The notes: generated from the sequence alone by a model not told the origin. A DNA stretch of 64,000 nucleotides from an uncultured Sphingomonas sp. (GCF_913062585.1 NZ_CAJXWX010000016.1:1-64000); one strand, 5' to 3'. Shown: positions 24,616 through 33,891, counted from the first letter of the stretch. Made by a program: numbers and translations.

Positions 24616-26965
24616 TCGCGGCCTTTTGGCCGTGGCCCTTCTCGTCGCGCCGGTCGCAGGCCAGGCCCAGGGGCCGGTAGCAGGGGCCGCCCATCGCATC
24701 ATCCTGCCGTCCATGCCGCTCGACGCGGCGCTTCGCGAACTGGCGCGGCAAGGCGGGATCACCATCGTCACCACCGATGACCGCCTGCGACAGCTGCGGT
24801 CCCGCGCGCTGACCACGACGGCCAATCCGGCGCGTGCCTTGACGCAATTATTGCGCGGCACCGGCTATCGCTCCATCGTGATCGACGCCAGCAGCTTCCG
24901 GATCGTCGGCAGTCCGCGCGCCGCGCAGCCGAAGCCGCTGCGTGCCCGTCCGCGTCCGCCGCCGCCACCGTCTCCGGCGGGCAATGCGCAGGACATCATC
25001 GTCACCGCCAGCAAACAGGGCACCGAACTCGCCCGCTATCCGGGCAGCGTCTCGGTTATCGGGCGCGGCGTCACGCTGCCCGGCGGGTCGATGGACCTCA
25101 GCGACGTGGCGGGCCAGACCCCCATCTTGCAGACCACCGCGCTGGGGCCCGGCCGCAACAAGCTGTTCATTCGCGGCATCGCCGACAGCAGCTTCAACGG
25201 CGCGACCGAAGCGACTGCCAGCCTGTATCTGGACGAGGTGCAGATCGCTTTTGCGGGGCCCGATCCGGGGCTGAAACTCTATGATGTCGGCGAAATCGAG
25301 ATCGCCGAGGGGCCGCAGGGGGCGCTCCACGGATCGGGGGCGATCGGCGGCATCATCCGTGTCACCTCGAACCCGGTGTCGCTGGTCCGCGACGGCGGAC
25401 GACTGGAATGGGGCGGCGCGCTGACCCAGGATGGGGCGCCGGGCAACGATGTCGCGGCAGTGGCCAACAAGGTGCTGCTGCCGGGCACGCTGGGCATCCG
25501 GCTGGTCGGCTATCACGCCGTCGACGGCGGCTATATCGACAACAGCCGGACCGGCGAGCGCGCGATCAATCGCGTGCTGACCAGCGGCCTGCGCGGTACG
25601 CTGCGCTGGGACGTCGGCGATGGCTGGCGCGCGGAACTGGGGGGCGGCACCCAGTCGATCGTGTCGCGCGACGCGCAATATGTGATGAGCGAGGACGAGC
25701 TGGTCAGCCGCGCCGCCATCCGCCAGCCGTCCTGGAGCGATATGAATTTCGGGCGGCTGGTCCTGTCCAAAAGCTGGTCGAACGGCTTGCAATTCGTCTC
25801 GGCGACGGGCATTGTGGGTGGCGCGTCGTTCGAGCAGTTCGACGCCAGTGTCCTGGGGCCGCTCGCATCCTATCAGCTGACGGGTAGCAAGACGCTGTTC
25901 TCGCACGAGAGCCGCCTATCGCGACGGTGGCCGGGCGGTGGGTCTTGGGTGGTCGGCATCAACATGGTGTCGGACCAGTCTGTGATGGGGCGGTCGCTGA
26001 CCGTGCGACAGGGCGTCCGACCGGTCATCGGCGTAACGAACCTGACGCGCAGCGGGGCGATCTTCGGTGAGGCGACCTATCCCATCACCCATGCCCTGTC
26101 GGTGACGATGGGCGGGCGTGTCACGGCGGCGCGGGTGGACGGCGAACCGTCGATCACGCCGCGCTCGAACAATTTCGTCCGGGGCCGCTCGACCACCCGC
26201 GTCGACCCGACCTTCGGTTTCTCCTGGCTGCTGGGCGACAACTGGACGTTGTTCGGCCGCTACCAGTCGGGGTTCCGGACCGGCGGTCTGGCGGTGGCGG
26301 CCGGGGTCGGGCGGGTCGCGAACTTCGAATCCGACTCGATCCACATGGCCGAGCTGGGCGTCCGGCGCGTGCGTCGCGGGCAGACCGGACTCTCGGCCTC
26401 GTTCAGCCTGTCGCGCGCCGCCTGGACCGCGATCCAGGCCGACCTGCTCAATCGGAGCGGACAGCCCATCACCAGCAATATCGGTGACGCCTATATCGAC
26501 GCACTGGAAGGCTGGGTGGAGTGGGTGCCGCAGCGCGACTGGCACCTGACCGGCGCCTTGTTCCTGACCGACAATGAGGTGACAGGGTCGACCGCGGCGC
26601 TCAGCCGGGCGCGCAACCGTCGCCTGCCCGAGACGCCGACCGCGTCGGGCCGCCTGGGGCTGGTCCGTGACTTTCGCCTGGGTCCCGTCTGGACGCTGTC
26701 CGCCAAGGTCGAGGCGGCCTTTGTCGGCCCCTCTGTTCTGGGCGTCGGCGATATGTTCGATGTGCGCCAGGGGGGCTATGGCTTCGGCAATCTGGGCCTG
26801 ACCGCGCGCCATGGCCGCTATTCGCTGGCGGCGACACTCGACAATGTGCTGGACGAGCGGGGCAATCGCTTCGCCTATGGCAACCCGTTCCTGCTGGGGC
26901 GGCACAACGTGTCGACGCCGCTCAGGCCGCGGACGCTGGGCCTGCGGTTCGGCGTCGACCTGTAA
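24575..26965 (+). CDS. TonB-dependent receptor with STN signalling domain
   Basis: A 796-residue FecA-type transducer. The GTG start lies inside fecR; a signal peptide (GLLAVALLVAPVAGQAQ) follows a basic segment. The STN domain spans residues about 40-110 (IILPSMPLDAALRELARQGGITIV), followed by a Pro/Arg-rich linker and a TonB-box-like DIIVTAS. The plug follows (LFIRGIADSSFNG, IEIAEGPQGALHGSGAIGGIIRV), then a barrel ending GLRFGVDL. The ligand signals through FecR to the sigma factor. The substrate is unknown; siderophore is the usual guess, but no siderophore or iron gene is nearby and glycan genes flank it. Its 3' end overlaps the convergent GT2 gene by 44 nt. Confidence 0.9.
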   Translation: MGSGFCGRWTGSVDRGLLAVALLVAPVAGQAQGPVAGAAHRIILPSMPLDAALRELARQGGITIVTTDDRLRQLRSRALTTTANPARALTQLLRGTGYRSIVIDASSFRIVGSPRAAQPKPLRARPRPPPPPSPAGNAQDIIVTASKQGTELARYPGSVSVIGRGVTLPGGSMDLSDVAGQTPILQTTALGPGRNKLFIRGIADSSFNGATEATASLYLDEVQIAFAGPDPGLKLYDVGEIEIAEGPQGALHGSGAIGGIIRVTSNPVSLVRDGGRLEWGGALTQDGAPGNDVAAVANKVLLPGTLGIRLVGYHAVDGGYIDNSRTGERAINRVLTSGLRGTLRWDVGDGWRAELGGGTQSIVSRDAQYVMSEDELVSRAAIRQPSWSDMNFGRLVLSKSWSNGLQFVSATGIVGGASFEQFDASVLGPLASYQLTGSKTLFSHESRLSRRWPGGGSWVVGINMVSDQSVMGRSLTVRQGVRPVIGVTNLTRSGAIFGEATYPITHALSVTMGGRVTAARVDGEPSITPRSNNFVRGRSTTRVDPTFGFSWLLGDNWTLFGRYQSGFRTGGLAVAAGVGRVANFESDSIHMAELGVRRVRRGQTGLSASFSLSRAAWTAIQADLLNRSGQPITSNIGDAYIDALEGWVEWVPQRDWHLTGALFLTDNEVTGSTAALSRARNRRLPETPTASGRLGLVRDFRLGPVWTLSAKVEAAFVGPSVLGVGDMFDVRQGGYGFGNLGLTARHGRYSLAATLDNVLDERGNRFAYGNPFLLGRHNVSTPLRPRTLGLRFGVDL

Positions 26966-27839
26966 GCGCGCGACCGGCATAGGCGATGAAGCCCGCCAGC
27001 ACATGGCGCAGGCGAAAGGCGTGGAAATGCGGGATGCCCGCCACCGGCCCGGCAAAGCGCTTGGTAAGATGGCGCACATCGCGCGCGAGCCAGCGGGGGG
27101 CCCGGCGGTCCTGCCCGATATATTTGGCATAGAGCGCCCCGTCGCCAAACCCGTACCCGGCGAGCAAGGCGATCCCCTCGGCTGGCTGGCGGCGGCCATG
27201 ATGATGGTCGACGACGAAGCCGGGGTCGTAGAGCAGGGGAATGCCCATCGCCTGGGCTCGCAGCAGGAAGTCGGTATCCTCCGCCGACCGAAAGGGCGCG
27301 CCCGCCCCGAAACGCGGGTCGAAGGGCCCGACCCTCTTCTGGACCTCGGCATGGAAGGCCAGGTTCGCGCCCATGACGAAGCCGCCAGGAAAGGCGTCCG
27401 CCGGGCAGCGCATGGGATGATCCTCCAGCTTGATCGTCACGGGCAGGTCCGCGGGGTCGCCCGGCAGGATGCGTCCGCCGATAATCACCGGCGCCGGGTG
27501 TGCGGCGAAGGCGCGGGCGAGACGGTCGAAATAATCGGGGTGCAGGATACAGTCGTCATCGGTCATCGCGACGATCCGCCCGCGCACGGCGTCCAGGGCG
27601 CGGTTGCGGGCGCGGGCGAGGCCGGGCCTGGGCTCGGCCAGAAGGCGTACGGCGAAGGGGCGATCGGTCGCCCATCGCCGTACCATCGCCGCCGTCCCGT
27701 CGGTCGAGCCATTGTCCACCACGATCAGCTCGATCCGGTGGGGGGCGGCCCGTTCCGCCGCCTCGGCGATCGAGGCGAGCGTCGCGCCCAGGCTGCGAAT
27801 GCGATTGCGGGTACAGATCAGCAGGCTGATCTCGATCAT
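26922..27839 (-). CDS. Glycosyltransferase family 2 (last gene of the six-gene glycan operon)
   Basis: A 305-residue GT-A glycosyltransferase. It has ISLLICTRNRIRSLGATLASI, LIVVDNGSTDGTA, IVAMTDDDCILHPDYF (metal-binding DDD), GANLAFHAEV and FRSAEDTDFLLRA as acceptor-side and base motifs. The C-terminal part is basic with one weakly hydrophobic segment. Its ATG overlaps the stop of the preceding pyruvyltransferase gene by 4 nt. The donor sugar cannot be deduced. Its tail overlaps the convergent receptor gene at 24575-26965. Confidence 0.87.
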   Translation of the reverse strand: MIEISLLICTRNRIRSLGATLASIAEAAERAAPHRIELIVVDNGSTDGTAAMVRRWATDRPFAVRLLAEPRPGLARARNRALDAVRGRIVAMTDDDCILHPDYFDRLARAFAAHPAPVIIGGRILPGDPADLPVTIKLEDHPMRCPADAFPGGFVMGANLAFHAEVQKRVGPFDPRFGAGAPFRSAEDTDFLLRAQAMGIPLLYDPGFVVDHHHGRRQPAEGIALLAGYGFGDGALYAKYIGQDRRAPRWLARDVRHLTKRFAGPVAGIPHFHAFRLRHVLAGFIAYAGRALTGRRRTAGPASAA

Positions 27840-28747
27840 CCGGCCACCATCGCCGCCGCCTCGGCCGGGGACGCGGCCTGTCGGACGGTGGGGCTGTCGC
27901 GGGTCCAGGCGGCGATATAGGCGCCGACCTTTCCATAATCATTGTCCAGCACGACATGGTCGATGCCGAGGAGCAGCGACAGGATATGGCCGTGGAGCCG
28001 GTCGGTCACGACCGTTTCGCCCAGGGCCAGCAGGTTCAGGCCGCGTGCGACCCGTTGCTGGGCCCGCTCGGTGGGATCACGCGCCGTCACCGGAGCTTCC
28101 TCCAGCCAGTCGCGTACCACGGCACCAGGCAGGGCAAGGAGCGGCGTATCGTCGCGCTCTGCGCGTTCGGTGTCGGTTCGCAGCAGCAGGAGGTGGCCAC
28201 ACTCGGCCGCGCCGGGGCGGGGCAGGGGGCCAAGGCCGAAGGCGGAGTCCGGTGCCAGCGTGACGGGGCAATCAACATGGCGCTCCGCCAGCATCTGGCT
28301 GGGCTGGTCGCGGACATAGAGGTGAAAGTCGGGATGGCGCCCGGCCTGCGCCGCGAAGCGCGTGCGATGGGCGGGATCGCGGAAATGGATCGACTGGGGC
28401 AGTTGAACGATCGGGCGATCGGGAAAACGCTCCAGCAGATATTCGCGAAACCGCTGATGATGCGGCCATATATCGCCCAGATTGCCGCCCCCATGGATCA
28501 GGATCGGGCCCTCGGGACAGGCGGCGCGGAAGGCTGCCTCGTCGAAATCGTCCCAGCGGGAGACATAGGCCGGGGCACCCGCGCTGACCGCGTGGAGGAG
28601 GGCGATCTCGCCCAGCCAGATGGCGCTGTCGCCAACATTGGCATGATCGGGAAAGTCGACCAGCGCATAGGGCTCGCCAGCGCGGACGTGACGGCGATAA
28701 AGGGCGAGCAGCGCGTCGCACTGTCGGGCGATGACGGTCCCGCTCAC
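27836..28747 (-). CDS. Polysaccharide pyruvyl transferase-family protein
   Basis: A 303-residue member of the CsaB/PssM-type ketal pyruvyltransferase family, which transfers pyruvate from PEP to a sugar hydroxyl pair. Diagnostic segments are DFPDHANVGDSAIWLGE, ILIHGGGNLGDIWP, QLPQSIHF, APDSAFGLG, VVTDRLHGHILSLLLG and DNDYGKV. The GTG at 28747 overlaps the preceding GT4 stop by 4 nt (GTGA), which decides the start over an in-frame codon further upstream. Some family members transfer other groups. The position among glycosyltransferases suggests it caps or decorates the glycan they build. Confidence 0.86.
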   Translation of the reverse strand: MSGTVIARQCDALLALYRRHVRAGEPYALVDFPDHANVGDSAIWLGEIALLHAVSAGAPAYVSRWDDFDEAAFRAACPEGPILIHGGGNLGDIWPHHQRFREYLLERFPDRPIVQLPQSIHFRDPAHRTRFAAQAGRHPDFHLYVRDQPSQMLAERHVDCPVTLAPDSAFGLGPLPRPGAAECGHLLLLRTDTERAERDDTPLLALPGAVVRDWLEEAPVTARDPTERAQQRVARGLNLLALGETVVTDRLHGHILSLLLGIDHVVLDNDYGKVGAYIAAWTRDSPTVRQAASPAEAAAMVAG

Positions 28748-29820
28748 GCCGCCATGGCGTCCGGCCGGGCCGCGCGAACCTGGGCATAGAGCGCCTCGCA
28801 CCGGTCGAGCCACAGGTCGCGGGCAAAATGCGCCTCGACGCGTCGGCGGGGAACGGCGCGCGGAATCGCCATCGCCTGCCCGATGGCCTGGGCGAGGGCG
28901 ACGACGTCCCCTGGCGGAGCGACGATGCCCGCCTCGCCCACGACTTCACGGGCGGCGCCCTGGTCGAAGGCGGCGACGGGCAGACCGCAGGCCATCGCCT
29001 CGATCGCGACCAGCCCGAACGGCTCATCCCAGCAAGGGGTGAAGAGGAACACCGAGGCCTTACCGAGTTCCTGCGCGAGCGTCGTGCCATCCAGATGCCC
29101 GCCATAGCGGATCGTACCATCAAGCAGCGGGGCGACCGCCGCCGCATGATAATCCGGATCTTCGATCGCACCGAACAGGGTCAAGGGAATGCCCGCCGCC
29201 CGTGCCGCCTGTATTGCCAGATGCGGCCCCTTATTGGGGGTGATCCGTCCGCACCACACCGCCTCGCCATTGCCCTTTGCGACAAATGGCCAGGCGGCGG
29301 GGTCGATAGCGTTGTGCAACACCGAGGCTTCCGGTGGCGCGCCGTTGGGCCACCAGGCCTTCATCTGGCTGGCGGACGTCACGGTCAGACGGTGGGTCGG
29401 CGATGGGCTCGTCCGCACGAAGTGATGAAGTGCGTCATAGGGTGGCACATGGAGCGAGGTGACGGTCGGCACCTGCGCGGTCCGGCGCGGCTCCAGGGGA
29501 AAGCGGTGCAGGCTGTTGTTATGCACCACGTCGAAGCCGCCACGCGCGATCCGGTCGCAGGCGGCGGCGTAACCGGCATCGACATGCGCGATTAGCTCCG
29601 GCTTGCCGTGATGCTCGGCCCAAGGGAAGACGGCCTCGTAATGGACGGGCAGGACCGGGTCGATTGTGAAGCGCGGGTCGCTGTCGCCGCTGGCGAACAG
29701 CACCACCTCATGCCCGCGCGCCACCAACCCCTCGGCCAGATACCAGCCATGCGCCTCCATGCCGCCCAGAAAGGGTTGGCGGATCGGCTGGCGGACATGC
29801 GCCAGCAGCGCGATTCTCAT
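28744..29820 (-). CDS. Glycosyltransferase family 4
   Basis: A 358-residue GT-B retaining glycosyltransferase. The N-terminus is MRIALLAHVRQPIRQPFLGGMEAHGWYLAEGL, where the GGxE/H region binds acceptor and donor. The C-terminal domain has AVWCGRITPNKGPHLAI and the donor-binding EX7E as EPFGLVAIEAMACGLPVAA. The ATG at 29820 overlaps the preceding stop (ATGA); a longer in-frame extension upstream lies in the neighbour's coding region and is rejected. The donor is unknown. Confidence 0.88.
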   Translation of the reverse strand: MRIALLAHVRQPIRQPFLGGMEAHGWYLAEGLVARGHEVVLFASGDSDPRFTIDPVLPVHYEAVFPWAEHHGKPELIAHVDAGYAAACDRIARGGFDVVHNNSLHRFPLEPRRTAQVPTVTSLHVPPYDALHHFVRTSPSPTHRLTVTSASQMKAWWPNGAPPEASVLHNAIDPAAWPFVAKGNGEAVWCGRITPNKGPHLAIQAARAAGIPLTLFGAIEDPDYHAAAVAPLLDGTIRYGGHLDGTTLAQELGKASVFLFTPCWDEPFGLVAIEAMACGLPVAAFDQGAAREVVGEAGIVAPPGDVVALAQAIGQAMAIPRAVPRRRVEAHFARDLWLDRCEALYAQVRAARPDAMAA

Positions 29821-30731
29821 GCCGCGACGCGGGGCTTGCCCGCGCGTTCCTCCAACAGGCGGATGACGCTGGCGGTATTGGCATAGGGTTGGTGACTTTG
29901 CTGGCCGGTCAGTGCCAGATCGTCCGCGTCCGGTCGGCGCAGGATGCGGATGGGACGACCCGGCGTGTCGTCGATCAGGCCCATCAGGCGAAAGGCGTGC
30001 AGCCAGTGGCCCATGGTGCGATAGCCCCATTTCGCCTCAAACAGCTCGGCATTGCGGACGACGCTGTCGATGTGATGGACCGGCGGCATGTGATGGGGGT
30101 GATATTGGTGATAGGCCAGTCCGCCCTTGATCCAGGCGATCGGCACGCCCGCCTTATCGACGACTTTGCCGAAATCGGTATCCTCGCCGCCATAACCCGC
30201 ATAGCGCTCGTCGAAACCGCCGGTCGCGAGGAAGGTCGCGCGGCGCATCGCGAAGTTGAGCGACCAGAAGCAGCGATAATCCGTGCATCGCTCGACCCCT
30301 TGCGGCGGCGGACCGCGTCGGTCGGAATGGCGGACCGCGACCTCGGCGAATTGTTCGTAACGCCAGTCGCCCTGCGTCGCGCCGCCGGGCAGGTACATCA
30401 CCTCGCCCATCAGCAGTCCGTCCATCTCATCCAGACAGCGGTCGTAATCGGCGAGCAGATCGGGCGTCGGGATGCAATCCATGTCGAGGAAGACCAGATT
30501 GTCGCCGACCGCGGCTTTCGCCGCCGCATTGCGCGCGGCAGCCAGTGGCAGGCGCGGACCGGTCAACATCATCTGGCGGACGGGAAAGGGCGCCTCCGGA
30601 AGGTCATAGGGCGTGTCCTGAATAACCGCGACGATCAGCTCGGCAGGCAGCATCGTCTGGCGGCTGAGGCCAAGGACGACATTGCGCAGATGATCGGGGC
30701 GGCCCCCGGCGAGCGTGACGACCGAGATCAT
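29817..30731 (-). CDS. Glycosyltransferase family 2 with galactosyltransferase-like C-terminal motif
   Basis: A 304-residue GT-A protein. It has MISVVTLAGGRPDHLRNVVLGL, AAARNAAAKAAVGDNLVFLDMDCIP (metal-binding DMD), then the WSLNFAMRRATFLATGGFDERYAGYGGEDTD stretch (the N-acetyl/galactosyltransferase C-terminal pattern, acid GGEDTD). A histidine-rich segment, YHQYHPHHMPPVHH, may bind a second metal or just the acceptor. The start ATG overlaps the preceding stop by 4 nt. The product could be a galactosyl or similar linkage, but the donor is not certain. Confidence 0.87.
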   Translation of the reverse strand: MISVVTLAGGRPDHLRNVVLGLSRQTMLPAELIVAVIQDTPYDLPEAPFPVRQMMLTGPRLPLAAARNAAAKAAVGDNLVFLDMDCIPTPDLLADYDRCLDEMDGLLMGEVMYLPGGATQGDWRYEQFAEVAVRHSDRRGPPPQGVERCTDYRCFWSLNFAMRRATFLATGGFDERYAGYGGEDTDFGKVVDKAGVPIAWIKGGLAYHQYHPHHMPPVHHIDSVVRNAELFEAKWGYRTMGHWLHAFRLMGLIDDTPGRPIRILRRPDADDLALTGQQSHQPYANTASVIRLLEERAGKPRVAA

Positions 30732-31867
30732 GAATGGGCTCCGATGGATGGGGAAAGCGGGGCGGGTTCGATGGGCCACAGCCGGTGGGCGAGCGCCTCC
30801 AGCCAGTCGGCGGCCATCTGTGCCGGGCTGTCGGCGATCATCGCGCGCTGGATGGCGGGGCGGTGCTGGCCAAGGGTTTCGGCGAGTGCGGCGGTCCAGG
30901 CCTGGGCGGAGGAGGGCAGGTGCGGGCGGACACAGGCGACCCCGGCGGCCACAAGCGCCTCGGCCTTGCGGTGCTGCTCGTCGAAATAGCGCCATTCGGG
31001 GATGGCGAGCCAAGGACGGGCGGCGGCCAGGACCTGCTGGCAGGTGGTGTTGCCGGTCGAGGCGATGACCAGATCGGCGGCGGCGACATGATCGGCGGCG
31101 TTGTCGACCCAGCCGCGATGCTCGATATTGCCGGGCTCGGTCGCGTGCCAGTCGCGGACGATCGGGCCGATGGTGATCCAGCGGGCACCCGGGCGACTGC
31201 GCGCGCCGACGCCGAGCGGCGCCTGGGCGAAGCCGCCGCCGCCGCCGCCCGACAGGACCAGGATCATCTCCTCGTCCGCGCCCACGCCGATCCGCTGGCG
31301 CGCCAGCTCGCGCTCCGGCACGCGGGTATCGACGCCCAGGCCGCCGGCGAAACAGGTCTTCGCGCGCATCGCGGCGTCCCATTCGGGCTGGGCCAGCGCT
31401 TCGTCGAACGCGGCCAGCAGCCCCGCTGCGCCGTCATAGGCTGCGCGGTGCCCCGGATCGCCGCGATCGCCATGCTGCAGGATCTTCACATGCGGAACCG
31501 AACAGATGCGCGCGAGCTGCGCGATCTCGGCTGATACGTCGCAGATCATCAGCGCGGGGTTCGCGGTGTCGAACCAGCGGGCGATCACCGCCATCGCATG
31601 GCGGATACCGGGCCAGCCGAGCGGCGCGCAGTGCAGCGTGTCGGGGGTCGGCACCATGTCCATGCCGGTCGCCTCCATCCCGGTCGGCTCGAACAGCGAG
31701 GGGATGACGATCCGCTCCACATGGGGTGGCAAAGCGGGGAAAATATCGTCGCGCGCGCAGAAGATCGTGACCGGGCGCTCGGGTGGCAGGGCGTTGAGGA
31801 TGGCGGCGCAGCGCTCGGCATGGCCGCGCCCCTGGTGATGGACGAAATAGCCGAAGGGACGGCTCAT
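30728..31867 (-). CDS. GT-B glycosyltransferase, GT28/MurG-like
   Basis: A 379-residue protein. The start MSRPFGYFVHHQGRGHAERC resembles the GxGH nucleotide-sugar transferase entry of MurG-like or teichoic acid glycosyltransferases. The C-terminal half has LVLSGGGGGGFAQAP, then IEHRGWVDNAADHVAAADLVIASTGNTTCQQVLAAARPWLAIP, a GT28 C-terminal donor-site pattern. No signal peptide or membrane helix is present. Its ATG overlaps the stop of the sucrose-phosphate synthase fusion gene by 4 nt. Exact activity is not recognisable. Confidence 0.78.
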   Translation of the reverse strand: MSRPFGYFVHHQGRGHAERCAAILNALPPERPVTIFCARDDIFPALPPHVERIVIPSLFEPTGMEATGMDMVPTPDTLHCAPLGWPGIRHAMAVIARWFDTANPALMICDVSAEIAQLARICSVPHVKILQHGDRGDPGHRAAYDGAAGLLAAFDEALAQPEWDAAMRAKTCFAGGLGVDTRVPERELARQRIGVGADEEMILVLSGGGGGGFAQAPLGVGARSRPGARWITIGPIVRDWHATEPGNIEHRGWVDNAADHVAAADLVIASTGNTTCQQVLAAARPWLAIPEWRYFDEQHRKAEALVAAGVACVRPHLPSSAQAWTAALAETLGQHRPAIQRAMIADSPAQMAADWLEALAHRLWPIEPAPLSPSIGAHS

Positions 31868-33879
31868 GCCGCGCTGGCCCGCGTCGCGGCGGGGGCGGTC
31901 AGGCCTAGCCGGTCGAGCCCCTCCAATACGCCGTTCGCATGATGGCCATCGGTGCGGATCAGGCCATCGCGTGGCACCAGCCCGTCCAGCTCGTCGCTGG
32001 CATTGCCGACGACGATGGCATGGCCGCAGTCCTCCAGCATGTCGACATCGTTGCCGCTGTCGCCCGCCGCGATACAGGCGCCGAGCGGCAGGCCCAGGCG
32101 CCGGGCATAGGCCGCCACCGCCGCCGCCTTGCCGCCCAGCGGGGCCAGCACGTCGATCAGCTTGCCGTGCGAGAACACGGTCTTCGCCGCCAGTCCCTGT
32201 TCGGCCAGCGTTTCGCGTACCCGTGCGGCGTCCTCCGCAGTGCCGAAATAGCTGACCTTGTGCGGGCCCGCCGTATCGCGCGGCTGGGGGCGCAGGCGGA
32301 GCGGCTTCAGCGCGGCGACCACCGCCTTGCGATCCCAGCCCTGGTTCAGGCGCGCGGAAAAGTCCGGGCATTCCTGCCACCCGCGCTGGCTCTTCAGCAT
32401 GATGCGGGTGCCGACATCGGTGATGAAGGCGTCGGGTTCGGGCAGTCCCCATTGCGACAGGATGGCACGCGCCATCGAGAAGCAGCGCCCGGTCGCGACG
32501 ACGAAGGGCAGGTCGCTGCCCTGGCGCCATTGGGTAAAGGCGTGGGCGCCGACCCGGCAGCCGGTCAGCGTATGGTCGATATCGCTGGCCAGCAGGCCGG
32601 GCGCGCGGGGCAGCCGGGCATAGAGCGCGACGGACTCGGCCGCATAGCGCGTCCAGTCGTAACGGCCTGCCCCTTCGCGCCCCGCTGCACTCATGCGGGC
32701 ATGGCGTTCGGGATCGGACAATATGGCTAGGCAGGCCGCCGCGATCGCCGCTTCGTCGCGCGGCTCGACGAGCAAGCCATGGCCGAGCGCGCCGACGATC
32801 TCGCTGGGCCCGCCATGCCGTGTCGCGACCACCGGCGCCCCCGCCGCCGCCGCTTCGATCAGCGTCAGGCCGAAGGGCTCGTGAAGGGCCGCATTGACGA
32901 AGACGCCACCCTGCGCCGCCCGGTCATAAAGGGCAGCGACGTCATGCCCGTCATGGGCGGGCGGCAGCGCGAAGCGGCCCTGAAGGTCGGGGTGGCTGGC
33001 CAGCGCCTGCAATTCCCCCAGCACCGCGCGTTCCTCCGGCGAGCCGGGACCGTCATGCTGACCCGCCAGGATGACCAGATTGGCGGCATCCCGCAGCGCG
33101 GGCGAGGCGGCATAGGCGCGGGCCAGCGCGGCCAGGTTCTTCTTGGGCACGGGGCGCGCGATGGCGAGCAGAATGGGCTTGGCCGGATCGGTGAGGTGAT
33201 CGCCCAGCCGCTCGACGAGATGGGGCTGACGCGGCGGGCTGGTATCGCGGCGGGGCACGCCCGGTGCGATGCGGTGGATGCGCCCATCGACCGGCACGCC
33301 ATAGCCGTGCACCTGTCGCTCGGCCTCGTCATGGGTCGAGACGATCAGGGCATCGGCCTTGGCAATGGACTCGCGCTCGGCGGCGATCCGGCCGTCCAGC
33401 GTGGGGGAGGCGCCGTGATGCCGCGCCTTGTCGATGCCCAGCGCATGGGGCGTGTAGACGAAGGGGATGGCGAAGCGGCGCCGTGCCTCGGCCGCCACGG
33501 CGGCGGCGTCGGAGAAATGGGCGTGGATCACGTCGGGAAGCCGGGGCAGGCGGGCGAGATGCGCGCAGAACGCTTCGGCAAAGGCGTCCAGTTCCTCCGC
33601 CAGCGCCTCCTTTTCCAGATAGCGCCGATCCTCGGTGGCGATGCGGTCGATCGTCAGGTTGTCCGTCAGACGCTCGCTGGCGCGGGCATGATCGAGGCCC
33701 AGACCGGCGCCCTCGAACAGGCGGGTGACGATGGATACTTGATCCACGTCAATATTCATAGCCTGGGCATGGGCGGCGTCAAGGATATAGGCGATATGGC
33801 CGCCCGTGTCGGCGGTGATGCCATAGTGAACGGGTGGTGATTTCAGGCAGCCGCCAAGCGCCAGATGAAGGATAAACAA
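31864..33879 (-). CDS. Sucrose-phosphate synthase/sucrose-phosphate phosphatase fusion
   Basis: A 671-residue two-domain protein. Residues 1-425 are a GT4 domain whose start LHLALGGCLKS..YGITADTGGHIAYIL is the characteristic N-terminus of sucrose-phosphate synthases. The donor-site motif is EPFGLTLIE (Glu334, Glu342) and RPVPKKNL is the phosphate-sugar loop. Residues 428-671 are a HAD phosphatase of SPP type: DIDHTLTG (Asp433, Asp435), VVATGR, SHGKLID..GGKAAA and AAGDSGNDVDML. It should make sucrose-6-phosphate from UDP-glucose and Fru6P and then sucrose. Mannosylfructose-phosphate synthase is a close alternative. The start is TTG at 33879 after AAAGGGG. It heads the six-gene operon. Confidence 0.83.
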   Translation of the reverse strand: MFILHLALGGCLKSPPVHYGITADTGGHIAYILDAAHAQAMNIDVDQVSIVTRLFEGAGLGLDHARASERLTDNLTIDRIATEDRRYLEKEALAEELDAFAEAFCAHLARLPRLPDVIHAHFSDAAAVAAEARRRFAIPFVYTPHALGIDKARHHGASPTLDGRIAAERESIAKADALIVSTHDEAERQVHGYGVPVDGRIHRIAPGVPRRDTSPPRQPHLVERLGDHLTDPAKPILLAIARPVPKKNLAALARAYAASPALRDAANLVILAGQHDGPGSPEERAVLGELQALASHPDLQGRFALPPAHDGHDVAALYDRAAQGGVFVNAALHEPFGLTLIEAAAAGAPVVATRHGGPSEIVGALGHGLLVEPRDEAAIAAACLAILSDPERHARMSAAGREGAGRYDWTRYAAESVALYARLPRAPGLLASDIDHTLTGCRVGAHAFTQWRQGSDLPFVVATGRCFSMARAILSQWGLPEPDAFITDVGTRIMLKSQRGWQECPDFSARLNQGWDRKAVVAALKPLRLRPQPRDTAGPHKVSYFGTAEDAARVRETLAEQGLAAKTVFSHGKLIDVLAPLGGKAAAVAAYARRLGLPLGACIAAGDSGNDVDMLEDCGHAIVVGNASDELDGLVPRDGLIRTDGHHANGVLEGLDRLGLTAPAATRASAA

Positions 33880-33891
33880 TCTCGCCCCTTT

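Noticed and set aside
24575..26965. Calling the STN receptor a siderophore receptor
   Set aside because: The architecture fits a FecA-type transducer, but nothing in the sequence or neighbourhood shows an iron ligand.
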